The position numbers and the translations under genes were made by a program. A stretch of DNA of 64,000 bases, from NCBI RefSeq assembly GCF_000380645.1, contig NZ_AQXZ01000015.1:1-64000 (forward strand). The letters run 5' to 3'. Origin of the DNA: Smaragdicoccus niigatensis DSM 44881 = NBRC 103563 (GTDB lineage: Bacteria > Actinomycetota > Actinomycetes > Mycobacteriales > Mycobacteriaceae). Below the pieces are notes generated by a model. The model ran no database searches. It worked only from the letters and a program-made list of their open reading frames with translations, and had not been told where the DNA came from. Positions 1 to 7,068 of this stretch are shown here, one piece after another (the stretch's first letter is position 1; each line of letters begins with the position of its first letter).

Positions 1-239
1 CTGAACACATGACGCCAGAACAGTGCGTGAACCTCGGGTGATGCCGTCCGTGCCCATGCGGACTGGTAGCCAGCCTCCTTGGCCCACTTCAACCCGGTCG
101 ATTCGCTGACGCCCGCCTCGACTGCGGCCTGCGAGGGCGTCTTGCCCGCACCGACCGCCCGCCAGAACGCTTCACGCACCTCGCTCGGCAAACTCCCGCC
201 ACGCGGACGTCCACGGCGACGCTTCAACTGCGCACACAC
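1..239 (-). CDS. IS30-like transposase, N-terminal part (truncated by window edge)
   Basis: Reading leftwards from a GTG at 239, the frame stays open to the window edge (79 codons). The protein opens with a basic GRPRGGSLPSEVREAFWRAV stretch followed by a helix-turn-helix segment (SQAAVEAGVSESTGLKWAKE). That layout is typical of the N-terminal DNA-binding region of actinobacterial IS30-type transposases, and the catalytic DDE part would lie beyond base 1. The start codon is the first in frame after a stop. It could instead be another helix-turn-helix transposase family; only the DNA-binding part is visible. Confidence 0.6.
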   Translation of the reverse strand, partial: MCAQLKRRRGRPRGGSLPSEVREAFWRAVGAGKTPSQAAVEAGVSESTGLKWAKEAGYQSAWARTASPEVHALFWRHVF

Positions 240-255
240 AGCTACAGCACCTCTC

Positions 256-290
256 AAAAGAGACAGGTGTTGCAGCGATCACTTGAGCCC
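256..290. repeat. Possible IS terminal region upstream of the transposase
   Basis: Just upstream of the transposase start lies CAGGTGTTGCAGCGATCACT, which resembles by memory the termini of actinobacterial IS30-like elements. The second terminus is outside the window, so neither the inverted repeat nor a target duplication can be checked here. The rest of 240-342 holds nothing recognisable. Confidence 0.3.
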
Positions 291-342
291 GCCCGCGTAT
301 ATCGGTTGCCTCGGCTGTGAGACGACAATTCGAGCACGCACC

Positions 343-1329
343 TCAGTCGGTCGCGCTCTGGTGCAGTCGATATCCCGCGAACGATGCGATCAACAGCGTC
401 ACTCCGGCGACGAGGACTCCGCCGACGGCACCGAGTGAATCCTCGGTCCAATCGCTCACCATCTCGGGGACGACGAGCGTCACCGCGATGACGGCGACCG
501 CCACGTACGGCCAGTCGATCTTCTTGAGGTACAGCCACACTGCGGCGCCTGCGACGAGGATTGTCAGCAGGTAACCGACCCACGAAGACGCATCGGTGAA
601 CGACGCGATCTGCGCTCCGATCAGCGTCGCCGTGACACCGAGCGCCCGGGCGATCGTGATGTCTTCGAAGAACCGGAACTCGGTCAGAATCAGCCACACG
701 AGCCCGACCCCGAAGAACGCGAGGCCGATCACGAGCGCTTCGTAGCGCGACGGCGCGAGTCCCCCGGCGAGGTCGACGGCCGCGACGAGCGCTCCACCCA
801 ACATGCCCAGGAGCCCGACCGCGGTCGAACTGAACCGGTACGCGAGCACGCAGATGACGACGTCGACGAGCGCGCCCCAGAACGCCGGCCAGTAGACGCC
901 TCCGGTGTGCACACCCCCGAAATCCTCGATCGCGACGCCGACCGTGACACCGATGGTCACCGCCGCGGCCGTCAGCAGGGTTCCCGACAACCGCCGGCGC
1001 GTCTGCTCCGCGAGCCGGCTGCGCAGCGCCCCGAAGCCGGCGAGTCCGAGCACGATCGCGATCGCACTCAGGAACGCGACGTGACCGACTTTGCCCAGGT
1101 CGTTCCAGGCTTCCATCGTGAAGAGAAACCCAGCCGCCAAGACGAGCGCCCCACCGAGATAAGCGACGACCTCGGTGAGCTTTGGTAGTCCTGATTCCGC
1201 CGTCGGGGCCTTGCTGGTCGCCATCGCCCGCTGCACGACAGCGATCGCGCGTTCTTCCCCACCGGGAATGAGCAAGCCCTCGCCCGCGAGTTCGGACACC
1301 AGACGCTCGGCCGCTGAGTTGTTACCCAT
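343..1329 (-). CDS. Polytopic membrane protein (DUF2157-like)
   Basis: The 328-aa product has a short soluble N-terminus (about 45 residues) and then about ten closely spaced hydrophobic segments to residue ~320, the first being AYLGGALVLAAGFLFTMEAW. This layout resembles actinobacterial DUF2157-like membrane proteins of unknown function. I placed the start at ATG 1329, because the longer upstream open frame reads through the LLM gene and has non-coding character. An in-frame GTG ten codons further in is an alternative. It follows the LLM gene by 34 bp on the same strand, and a perfect inverted repeat sits in the gap. No catalytic motif is visible. Confidence 0.75.
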   Translation of the reverse strand: MGNNSAAERLVSELAGEGLLIPGGEERAIAVVQRAMATSKAPTAESGLPKLTEVVAYLGGALVLAAGFLFTMEAWNDLGKVGHVAFLSAIAIVLGLAGFGALRSRLAEQTRRRLSGTLLTAAAVTIGVTVGVAIEDFGGVHTGGVYWPAFWGALVDVVICVLAYRFSSTAVGLLGMLGGALVAAVDLAGGLAPSRYEALVIGLAFFGVGLVWLILTEFRFFEDITIARALGVTATLIGAQIASFTDASSWVGYLLTILVAGAAVWLYLKKIDWPYVAVAVIAVTLVVPEMVSDWTEDSLGAVGGVLVAGVTLLIASFAGYRLHQSATD

Positions 1330-1336
1330 ACCTATA

Positions 1337-1361
1337 ACTTTGACACCAAATCGGTCAAAGT
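1337..1361. promoter_or_regulatory. Perfect 8-bp inverted repeat (ACTTTGAC-N9-GTCAAAGT)
   Basis: ACTTTGAC (1337-1344) and GTCAAAGT (1354-1361) are exact complements around a 9-bp spacer. It lies between the stop of the LLM gene and the start of the membrane protein. It is AT-rich and has no T-run, so an operator is more likely than a terminator. The binding protein is unknown. Confidence 0.5.
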
Positions 1362-1363
1362 GA

Positions 1364-2407
1364 TCACTCGTCGACGATCGACCGCAGCTTCGCGATATGT
1401 GCCACGCGCTCTTCCTTCGTGGCACCGATCGGGGTGACGAGGATCGTCGTGACGCCCGCTTCCCGGTAGGCCGCGATTCGCTCGCGGATGAACCCTTCCG
1501 GACCGACGAGGTTGGTGTCGCGAGCGAGTTCATCGGGTACGGCCGCGGCGGCTTCCATTTTCTTGCCGTCGAGGTAGAGATCCTGGATGAGCTTGGCTTC
1601 GTCCTCGTAGCCGTACCGGCAGGCCATCGTGTTGTAGAAGTTCTTGCCGCGCGCACCCATGCCGCCGACGTACAACGCGATGTAGTGCTTGATCGCCTCT
1701 CGCAGATGCTCAGTTCCGTCACCGATCGCGAGCGCCGCCGAGGTGAGAATCTGCAGTGGCCCCAACGCCGGATCACGCTTGGCCAGACCCGCTTCGAGCG
1801 ACTCCCCCCAGACTGCTTTGGCCTTCTCGGGATAGAAGTGGATCGGCTGCCAACCGTCGGCGATCTCGGCCGTGAGCTCGACGTTCTTGTGCCCGACTGC
1901 CGCCAGGACGATCGGAATGTTGTCGCGCACTGGCTGGTTTATGATCTTGAGCGGTTTGCCAAGGCCAGTTCCCTGGTCGGCCGGAAGCGGCAGCGTGTAG
2001 TACTTGCCCTCGTACTCCATACGCTCGCGCTTCCACACCTTGCGGCAGATCTCCACGACTTCGCGCGTCCGGCCGAGCGGAGCGTCGTACTTCACGCCGT
2101 GGAATCCCTCGATGACCTGCGGTCCGGAGGCACCGAGACCGAGGATGTACCGGCCATCGGACACATAGTCGAGGCCAGCCGCGGTCATCGCGGTCAGCGT
2201 GGGCGTCCGCGTGTAGAGCTGCAGGATTCCGGACATCAACTTGAGGCGCTCGGTTTTCGCGGCCAGGTAGCCGAGCTGGCTGACCGCGTCATACGAATAC
2301 GCCTCGGCCACGACCGCGAGGTCGAGCCCGGCGGCCTCCATGTCGACGACTTCAGCAGCGAGTTCTTTGAAGCCGCCGGCGTAGTTGATGAGGAGTCCGA
2401 TTTCCAT
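1364..2407 (-). CDS. LLM-class F420-dependent oxidoreductase
   Basis: The 347-aa protein has the luciferase-like monooxygenase pattern of F420-dependent family members: an MEIGLLINYAGGF N-terminal strand, then AGLDLAVVAEAYSYDAVS, LMSGILQLYTRTPTLTAM and GRYILGLGASGPQVIEGFHG. Length is normal for the family (about 330-350 aa). These enzymes usually transfer hydride between F420H2 and a small organic substrate; the substrate is not deducible. The start abuts the stop of the upstream SDR gene with no gap (the SDR ends ATG ATG TAA, then ATG), so the two are almost certainly translationally coupled. Confidence 0.88.
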   Translation of the reverse strand: MEIGLLINYAGGFKELAAEVVDMEAAGLDLAVVAEAYSYDAVSQLGYLAAKTERLKLMSGILQLYTRTPTLTAMTAAGLDYVSDGRYILGLGASGPQVIEGFHGVKYDAPLGRTREVVEICRKVWKRERMEYEGKYYTLPLPADQGTGLGKPLKIINQPVRDNIPIVLAAVGHKNVELTAEIADGWQPIHFYPEKAKAVWGESLEAGLAKRDPALGPLQILTSAALAIGDGTEHLREAIKHYIALYVGGMGARGKNFYNTMACRYGYEDEAKLIQDLYLDGKKMEAAAAVPDELARDTNLVGPEGFIRERIAAYREAGVTTILVTPIGATKEERVAHIAKLRSIVDE

Positions 2408-3169
2408 TTACATCATCTTCTTCAGCACCGAAATGGGGGCTACCGCCATGGCCTTGGTCATCGGAACCCACGGCCACGCCGGGACGATCGCCTCGTCGGG
2501 TTCCTTCTCGATCGCGTCGACGAGGGCCTTGCACCCCTCCTCGGCGGACACCATGAACTTCGTCGAGTCGGCTTTACCGGTCATCTCCGATTCGATGTAG
2601 CCGGGCATCAACGTCGTGACCGAGATCGGCTTGTTGTAGTTCTGCAGGCGGATGCCCTCGGCGAGCGATCGCGCGGCCGCCTTGGTCGCGGCGTACACCG
2701 TCATCGGACCCGCGAAACCGCGAACGGCGCTGATCGACGAAATGACCACGAGGTGCCCGTTCTTGCGTGCGAGGAAGATCTCCATCGCGGCCTCGCACTG
2801 AGCGAGCAGTCCCAGGAAGTTGGTCTGGGCGGTTTGAAGATTCGCTTTGAACTTGCCGGTGCCGAGGGGTGCGCCCTTACCCATTCCGGCGTTCGCGATG
2901 ACTCGGTCGATGCCACCGAGTTCTTCGTCGAACTCCTTGAAGACCCGGAAAACGGCGTCGTAGTCGTTGACGTCCAGGGCGCGAACCGCAACTTTAATGC
3001 CCGGGTACTTGGCCCGAAGTTCCTCGGCGAGCGTCTCGAGACGGTCGGTGCGGCGCGCGCAGATCGCGAGATTACGTCCCTTCGCCGCGAATAGCCTGGC
3101 CATTCCTTCGCCGAGACCGGAGCTCGCACCGGTGATCAGGATGTTCTTACGTTCAACCTTGGACGTCAC
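2408..3169 (-). CDS. SDR family NAD(P)-dependent oxidoreductase
   Basis: A classical short-chain dehydrogenase of 253 aa. The cofactor motif GASSGLGEG lies at residues ~14-22, NAG at ~93-95, the catalytic Ser in VVISSISA (~145) and YAATK at 159-163. It is the first gene of a leftward pair with the LLM oxidoreductase. The divergent TetR gene and the operator in the 90-bp gap suggest substrate-responsive control. The carbonyl/alcohol substrate is unknown; a lipid or xenobiotic is plausible from context only. Confidence 0.9.
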   Translation of the reverse strand: MTSKVERKNILITGASSGLGEGMARLFAAKGRNLAICARRTDRLETLAEELRAKYPGIKVAVRALDVNDYDAVFRVFKEFDEELGGIDRVIANAGMGKGAPLGTGKFKANLQTAQTNFLGLLAQCEAAMEIFLARKNGHLVVISSISAVRGFAGPMTVYAATKAAARSLAEGIRLQNYNKPISVTTLMPGYIESEMTGKADSTKFMVSAEEGCKALVDAIEKEPDEAIVPAWPWVPMTKAMAVAPISVLKKMM

Positions 3170-3214
3170 GGCTCGACTCTAGCTGCGGCGCTTGATCTCG
3201 AATAGGGGCCGTTG

Positions 3215-3233
3215 GCGTTACCCTCAGTAACGC
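3215..3233. promoter_or_regulatory. Candidate TetR operator GCGTTAC-N5-GTAACGC
   Basis: A perfect 7-bp inverted repeat with 5-bp spacer (19 bp in all) lies 27 bp before the TetR start and 46 bp before the divergent SDR start. Size, symmetry and position are those of an autoregulatory TetR operator controlling both directions. Confidence 0.7.
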
Positions 3234-3259
3234 ACGATGACCGGAAATGATCAGGACAA

Positions 3260-3886
3260 ATGACGACCCCAGACTCGCCTCGCTACCAAGACGCCGCGAA
3301 GACGTTGATGCGGAACACGATTCTGGACGCGCTCGGCCAACTCGTCGCCGAGCGGGAATGGACCCGCATCACGCTGACCGATGTCGCCAAGCTCGCCGGT
3401 GTCAGCCGGCAGACCGTCTATGCGCAATTCAAGTCGCGCAGCGGACTGGCGATGGCGTACGTCCTGCGCTTCATGAGCGAAGTGATTGCAGACGGCGTCG
3501 AGAAGGCGATCACCGATCACCCCGGCGATCCATTCAATGCCTTCGTCGACGGATTCCGGTCGTTCTTCCAGTCGTTCGACAGCGATCCGGTGGTCAAGGT
3601 GCTGCTGCACCCCGAGCGCAACCCCGACCTGATCCCGTCGATCACCGATTCGAGCACCGAATGGCTCGGCCAGGCGAAGGAACGGCTGAGCCTCTCGTAT
3701 CAGAACAGTTGGGCTGGCGCGACGGCTCAGCAGGCCGACGTCCTCGCCTCTGCGGTCGTGCGAGTGACCTTCAGTTACGTGCTTCTTCCGCCCGAGAACG
3801 ACCGCGATCATGCGGTGGACCTGGCCGCGATCTTCGCGCCGTGCGTCTATGCGCTCCTGGCGATGCAGCAGGCGAATAACTCCTAG
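3260..3886 (+). CDS. TetR family transcriptional regulator
   Basis: The 208-aa protein has the TetR helix-turn-helix at about residues 30-65 (ITLTDVAKLAGVSRQTVYAQF), followed by an all-helical ligand domain ending in CVYALLAMQQANN. It is divergent from the SDR-LLM pair, with a perfect palindrome between them, so it probably represses that pair and itself. The ligand is unknown. An overlapping open frame (3247-3879) in another phase is a shadow. Confidence 0.88.
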   Translation: MTTPDSPRYQDAAKTLMRNTILDALGQLVAEREWTRITLTDVAKLAGVSRQTVYAQFKSRSGLAMAYVLRFMSEVIADGVEKAITDHPGDPFNAFVDGFRSFFQSFDSDPVVKVLLHPERNPDLIPSITDSSTEWLGQAKERLSLSYQNSWAGATAQQADVLASAVVRVTFSYVLLPPENDRDHAVDLAAIFAPCVYALLAMQQANNS

Positions 3887-3960
3887 CTCGGATTGTTTCC
3901 GGTCGCCGGATCGCGGCCCCGGCGTTAGCCTGGCAGGGTTGTCACGGCTAAGGGGTATGT

Positions 3961-5457
3961 GTGGACCGGCGTCATTTTCTGGGTTTGAGTGCCGCTGCGG
4001 TGGTGACCGGGCTGCTCCCCGGCTGCTCGAAGGACACGCCGTCGGGCCCCCGGATCGGATCGAACTCGCAGATCGTTGCGGACTACGAAAGCAAGCGCCG
4101 TGCCGCCAACGCCGCCGTTGCGGAAGTAAAGCTGCGCGCTGCCGCGACCGACGTCGACCTCGGGGGCGGCGTCATCAACACCTGGACGTACAACGGCGGT
4201 CTGCCCGGACCATTGATCCGCGTCAAGAAGGGCGACGTCATCCGGGCGACAATCCAGAACGATCTCCCCGCGGACACCGCCATCCACTGGCACGGCATCG
4301 GGCTCCGCAACGACATGGACGGTGTGCCGGGTCTGACGCAGGACCCCATCAAGCCGGGTTCGAGCTTCACCTACGAGTTCGCCGTCCCCGACTCCGGCAC
4401 GCACTGGTTCCACCCGCACTTGGGAACCCAGCTCGAACGCGGGCTCTACGCGCCGCTCATCGTCGATGACCCCACCGAGAAGGCCGACTACGACATCGAC
4501 ACCATCGTCATCTTCGACGACTGGCTCAAGGGCGACCCCGACGCGACGCTCGCGGGCTTGAAGAAGAACGGCATGGGCGGCATGGACATGCCGGGAATGG
4601 ACCACGGCTCGATGGTCATGCCGCAGTCCGACGTTCTCGATGGCGACGCCGCGGATGTCACCAGCTACCAGGGCATGCTCGCGAACGGTCGGTTCCCGAC
4701 CGCACCTGTCGTGGTTACCTGTCGCGAAGGTCAGCGCGTTCGGCTTCGCATCATCAACGCAGCTGCCGATACCGCGTTCCGCGTTGGTGTCCCGGGCCAG
4801 AAGTTGAACGTCACCCACACCGATGGGTTCGCGGTCCAACCCGTCGAGGGCGACGCCGTGCTGCTCGGTCAGGGTGAGCGAATCGACGCAGTCGTCACTG
4901 TGCGAGGCCTGACCCGCGTGATCGGAGTCGGCGAGGGTCGAAGCCTGTATGCCCAGGTCATATTGCTCCCGGAAGGCGCTCAGGGTCCCCAAGAGGACCT
5001 GGCAATGGCGCAGGCGGTCGAGAAGTCAACGCCGTTGCGCCTGTCGGATTTCGTTGCCGCCGAATCAGTCCGTCTCGCTTCCAAGTCACCCGACGTGACC
5101 CACGACCTCGTCCTGGGCGGACCCGGTTCGAACTACGAGTGGACGATCAACGGGATCGCGTTCGACCACGCCAAGCCACTCGAAGGTGCCCTCGACTTCA
5201 AGCCGGGTCAGCGCGTGCGACTCAACTACAAGAACGACACCACGATGTTCCACCCGATGCACCTGCATGGGCACACCTTCCAGGTGGTCAACAACGGCAA
5301 GCCGGGCGCACGCAAGGACACCGCGATCGTGCTCCCGAAGCAGACCCTCACCGTCGATTTCGACGCGAACAACCCGGGTCAATGGGTGACGCACTGCCAC
5401 AACGTCTATCACGGCGAATCCGGAATGATGTCGGTGCTGTCGTACGTGGAGTCGTGA
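3961..5457 (+). CDS. Multicopper oxidase, Tat-exported lipoprotein
   Basis: The 498-aa protein starts at a GTG with AAGGGG 8 nt upstream. It has a twin-arginine signal (DRRHFLGLS) ending in a lipobox, LLPGC (Cys22), so it should be folded, exported and lipid-anchored. All four copper motifs are present: HWHG (109-112), HWFHPH (148-153), HPMHLHGH (431-438) and HCHNVYH (478-484). Cys479 is the type-1 ligand and Met489 the probable axial ligand. A Met/His-rich insert (about 203-222, GMGGMDMPGMDHGSM) is typical of copper-handling oxidases such as CueO-like enzymes. A cuprous oxidase or copper-tolerance role is inferred. It stands alone, just before the tRNA. Confidence 0.92.
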   Translation: MDRRHFLGLSAAAVVTGLLPGCSKDTPSGPRIGSNSQIVADYESKRRAANAAVAEVKLRAAATDVDLGGGVINTWTYNGGLPGPLIRVKKGDVIRATIQNDLPADTAIHWHGIGLRNDMDGVPGLTQDPIKPGSSFTYEFAVPDSGTHWFHPHLGTQLERGLYAPLIVDDPTEKADYDIDTIVIFDDWLKGDPDATLAGLKKNGMGGMDMPGMDHGSMVMPQSDVLDGDAADVTSYQGMLANGRFPTAPVVVTCREGQRVRLRIINAAADTAFRVGVPGQKLNVTHTDGFAVQPVEGDAVLLGQGERIDAVVTVRGLTRVIGVGEGRSLYAQVILLPEGAQGPQEDLAMAQAVEKSTPLRLSDFVAAESVRLASKSPDVTHDLVLGGPGSNYEWTINGIAFDHAKPLEGALDFKPGQRVRLNYKNDTTMFHPMHLHGHTFQVVNNGKPGARKDTAIVLPKQTLTVDFDANNPGQWVTHCHNVYHGESGMMSVLSYVES

Positions 5458-5508
5458 CGGAGCGGTAGACACAGGGTGTTCCCACGGGCGGCTAGACTTA
5501 CCCCGCCC

Positions 5509-5584
5509 GCCCCCGTAGCTCAGGGGATAGAGCAACCCTCTCCTAAAGGGTAGGTCGAACGTTCGAATCGTTTCGGGGGCACCA
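5509..5584 (+). tRNA. tRNA-Arg (anticodon CCU), CCA encoded
   Basis: The cloverleaf folds by eye. The acceptor stem GCCCCCG (5509-5515) pairs with CGGGGGC (5574-5580), then discriminator A and CCA. The D stem is GCTC/GAGC, the anticodon stem ACCCT/AGGGT with loop CTCCTAA (CCT at 34-36), and the T stem GAACG/CGTTT around TTCGAAT. It reads AGG codons. The gene is complete and is the insertion site of the element to its right: its 3' part (5538-5584) recurs at 41535-41581. Confidence 0.95.
5538..5584 (+). repeat. attL core: 3' part of tRNA-Arg (47 bp)
   Basis: The segment from the anticodon arm to CCA matches 41535-41581 at 43 of 47 positions. The four differences are two compensated base pairs in the T stem, so both copies are fold-competent. 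The tRNA remains complete at this end, as expected for the integrase-proximal junction. Confidence 0.85.
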
Positions 5585-5589
5585 GCAAA

Positions 5590-5622
5590 GAAGCAGGTCA
5601 GAGGTCATTTCTGGCCTGCTTC
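5590..5622 (-). terminator. Hairpin at the integrase stop
   Basis: GAAGCAGGTCAGA (5590-5602) pairs with TCTGGCCTGCTTC (5610-5622) at 12 of 13 positions around a 7-nt loop. It overlaps the integrase stop codon, so it can end leftward int transcription before the tRNA. Confidence 0.55.
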
Positions 5623-6751
5623 ACTGCACGAGACGAAGGGTCGTGGGCACATTTTGGGCACAACCGTCCGTCCATGTGCCCGACAGCTTTGCCGAAACTT
5701 CATCGAGCTCGTCCTCCATCAAGTGTCCGTAACGGTTCAGCGTGAGGCTCGCGTCCTGGTGTCCGAGCATCCGCTGGATGGTCTTGATGCGTGCGCCCGC
5801 GCTGATGGCCAACGATGCCGCCGTGTGCCTCAGCTCGTGCAACACGAGGTCTCCGGGCACACCGGCATCGGCTGCCTGCGCAACAGCCTTGACCCACCAG
5901 CGTTGGGCGACATTGCGACTCCGCAGCGGTCCTCCGTTGCGATCCGGGAAGACGAGATCCTTCGGCGCCTTGCCCTCGATGTGCTTCGCCAGCAGGGCCA
6001 TGAGATCGGGAACCAGCGGAACCTCTCGCCCCTTGCCGCTCTTAGTGTTGGACCAGACCAGGACACCCGCGGCCTCAGTCACGCTGGCGTGGACGTTCAG
6101 ACGCCCTCGCAGCACATTGACGTCCTCGACGCGGAGCGCGGCAGCCTCACCGAAGCGAAGCCCCGAATAGCCCAGCAGCAGGATCAGTAGTCGGCGCTCC
6201 CCCTCGGCGCCGTCGGCAAGCCGGTGCAGCTGCGGCGCGGTCAGGAAACGACGTGGCTTCTCCGTCACCTTCGGCAGGCTCGCCTTCTTGAGAACGGCCG
6301 GATTGCTCACCAGGAGCTTGTCCTCGACCGCCACGTCCAAGATTTGCCTCAGGATCGTCACCGCCTTGCGCACCGTGTGGCCGGCCACCTTGGAGTCCAG
6401 GTCGGCAACCCACAGCCGCACGGCCTCCGGGGTTATCTGCCCAATCTCCTTGTCCGCGAATGTTGGGAGCACATAGCAGTCCAAAGCCTGCCGATATCGG
6501 CTCCGAGTACTCGCGGCCAAGTTCACCTTGGTCTTGAACCACGCCTCCGCAAGCCCCCCGAAGTTTGTCCGGCCCGCGGACGGAGCGACGTACTCGCCGC
6601 GCCGCATGGCGACCTCGACCGTGCTGGCGAACTCCGTGGCGTCCCGTTTGGTGCGAAAGCCTCTTTTCTTCGACTGCGCACCCCCGGGCGTGCGAAACCG
6701 CACCATGTACCGCTTGCCCGCGCTCGTCTCGTACGCCTCAATCGTTGCCAC
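5621..6751 (-). CDS. int: Tyrosine recombinase (site-specific integrase)
   Basis: The 376-aa protein has an AP2-like arm-binding N-terminus (GKRYMVRFRTPGG), a SAM-like core-binding domain (about 62-160) and a phage-integrase catalytic domain. Catalytic residues are all present: Arg199 in SGLRFGEA, Lys in TKSGKGREVP (~239-241), His305 and Arg308 in HELRHT, His331 in MLGHQ and Tyr341 in LNRYGHL. It is transcribed towards tRNA-Arg and stops 37 bp from it. It should catalyse attP x attB recombination at that tRNA. Its last codons (CAQNVPT) lie over the 23-bp repeat that recurs near the other junction. Confidence 0.96.
   Translation of the reverse strand: MATIEAYETSAGKRYMVRFRTPGGAQSKKRGFRTKRDATEFASTVEVAMRRGEYVAPSAGRTNFGGLAEAWFKTKVNLAASTRSRYRQALDCYVLPTFADKEIGQITPEAVRLWVADLDSKVAGHTVRKAVTILRQILDVAVEDKLLVSNPAVLKKASLPKVTEKPRRFLTAPQLHRLADGAEGERRLLILLLGYSGLRFGEAAALRVEDVNVLRGRLNVHASVTEAAGVLVWSNTKSGKGREVPLVPDLMALLAKHIEGKAPKDLVFPDRNGGPLRSRNVAQRWWVKAVAQAADAGVPGDLVLHELRHTAASLAISAGARIKTIQRMLGHQDASLTLNRYGHLMEDELDEVSAKLSGTWTDGCAQNVPTTLRLVQ
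5641..5663 (+). repeat. Left copy of 23-bp direct repeat (candidate integrase arm site)
   Basis: The 23 bases here are identical to 41417-41439, in the same orientation. Inside is a tandem TGGGCACA-TTT-TGGGCACA. In the excised circle the two copies would flank the att core 57 and 95 bp away, which is where arm-type integrase sites lie. This copy also encodes the integrase C-terminus. Confidence 0.65.
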
Positions 6752-6787
6752 TGCTTGTCCTCTCGCTCGTTGTTCGCGTCGCCGGCC

Positions 6788-7060
6788 CTAACCAGTCCGT
6801 TGCCTCCGGCACGAAGCCAGGTAATCCAGAACAGCGGACTCCTCGTAGACGATCCGCCCGCTCCGAGAGTTCGACAGCTTCAAGAAAGCCGGTCCAATGC
6901 CTCGATGGCGCATCTGGGCAAGCGCTTGCTCTGACGGGGCGATGCCCATGTCGACCAGGGCGGCGGGAGTGTAGAGCCTTGGAATCCCGACTGGTTGGGT
7001 GTTGATCCCGGCGAACGCCGGCCGTTCCGTCTGTGCCCTAGCAGTTTCACTTCTCCGCAT
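6788..7060 (-). CDS. xis: Excisionase-like small DNA-binding protein
   Basis: The 90-aa product lies between the Rep gene and int, the usual xis position in actinomycete integrative elements. Its C-terminal half has the MerR/excisionase-type pattern LYTPAALVDMGIAPSEQALAQMRHRGIGPAF followed by IVYEESAVLDYLAS. I chose ATG 7060 because GGAG lies 6 nt upstream, overlapping the Rep stop codon; the longer upstream frame lies inside the Rep gene. It should bind near the att site and favour excision over integration. The assignment rests on position and fold pattern. Confidence 0.78.
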   Translation of the reverse strand: MRRSETARAQTERPAFAGINTQPVGIPRLYTPAALVDMGIAPSEQALAQMRHRGIGPAFLKLSNSRSGRIVYEESAVLDYLASCRRQRTG

Positions 7061-7068
7061 CCTGACTC

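Noticed and set aside
1397-3094. 565-codon open frame antisense to the LLM and SDR genes
   Set aside because: No recognisable domain, composition of a mirror frame, and it spans two clearly real genes.
3925-4992. 355-codon open frame antisense to the multicopper oxidase
   Set aside because: Shadow of a gene with all copper motifs intact on the plus strand.
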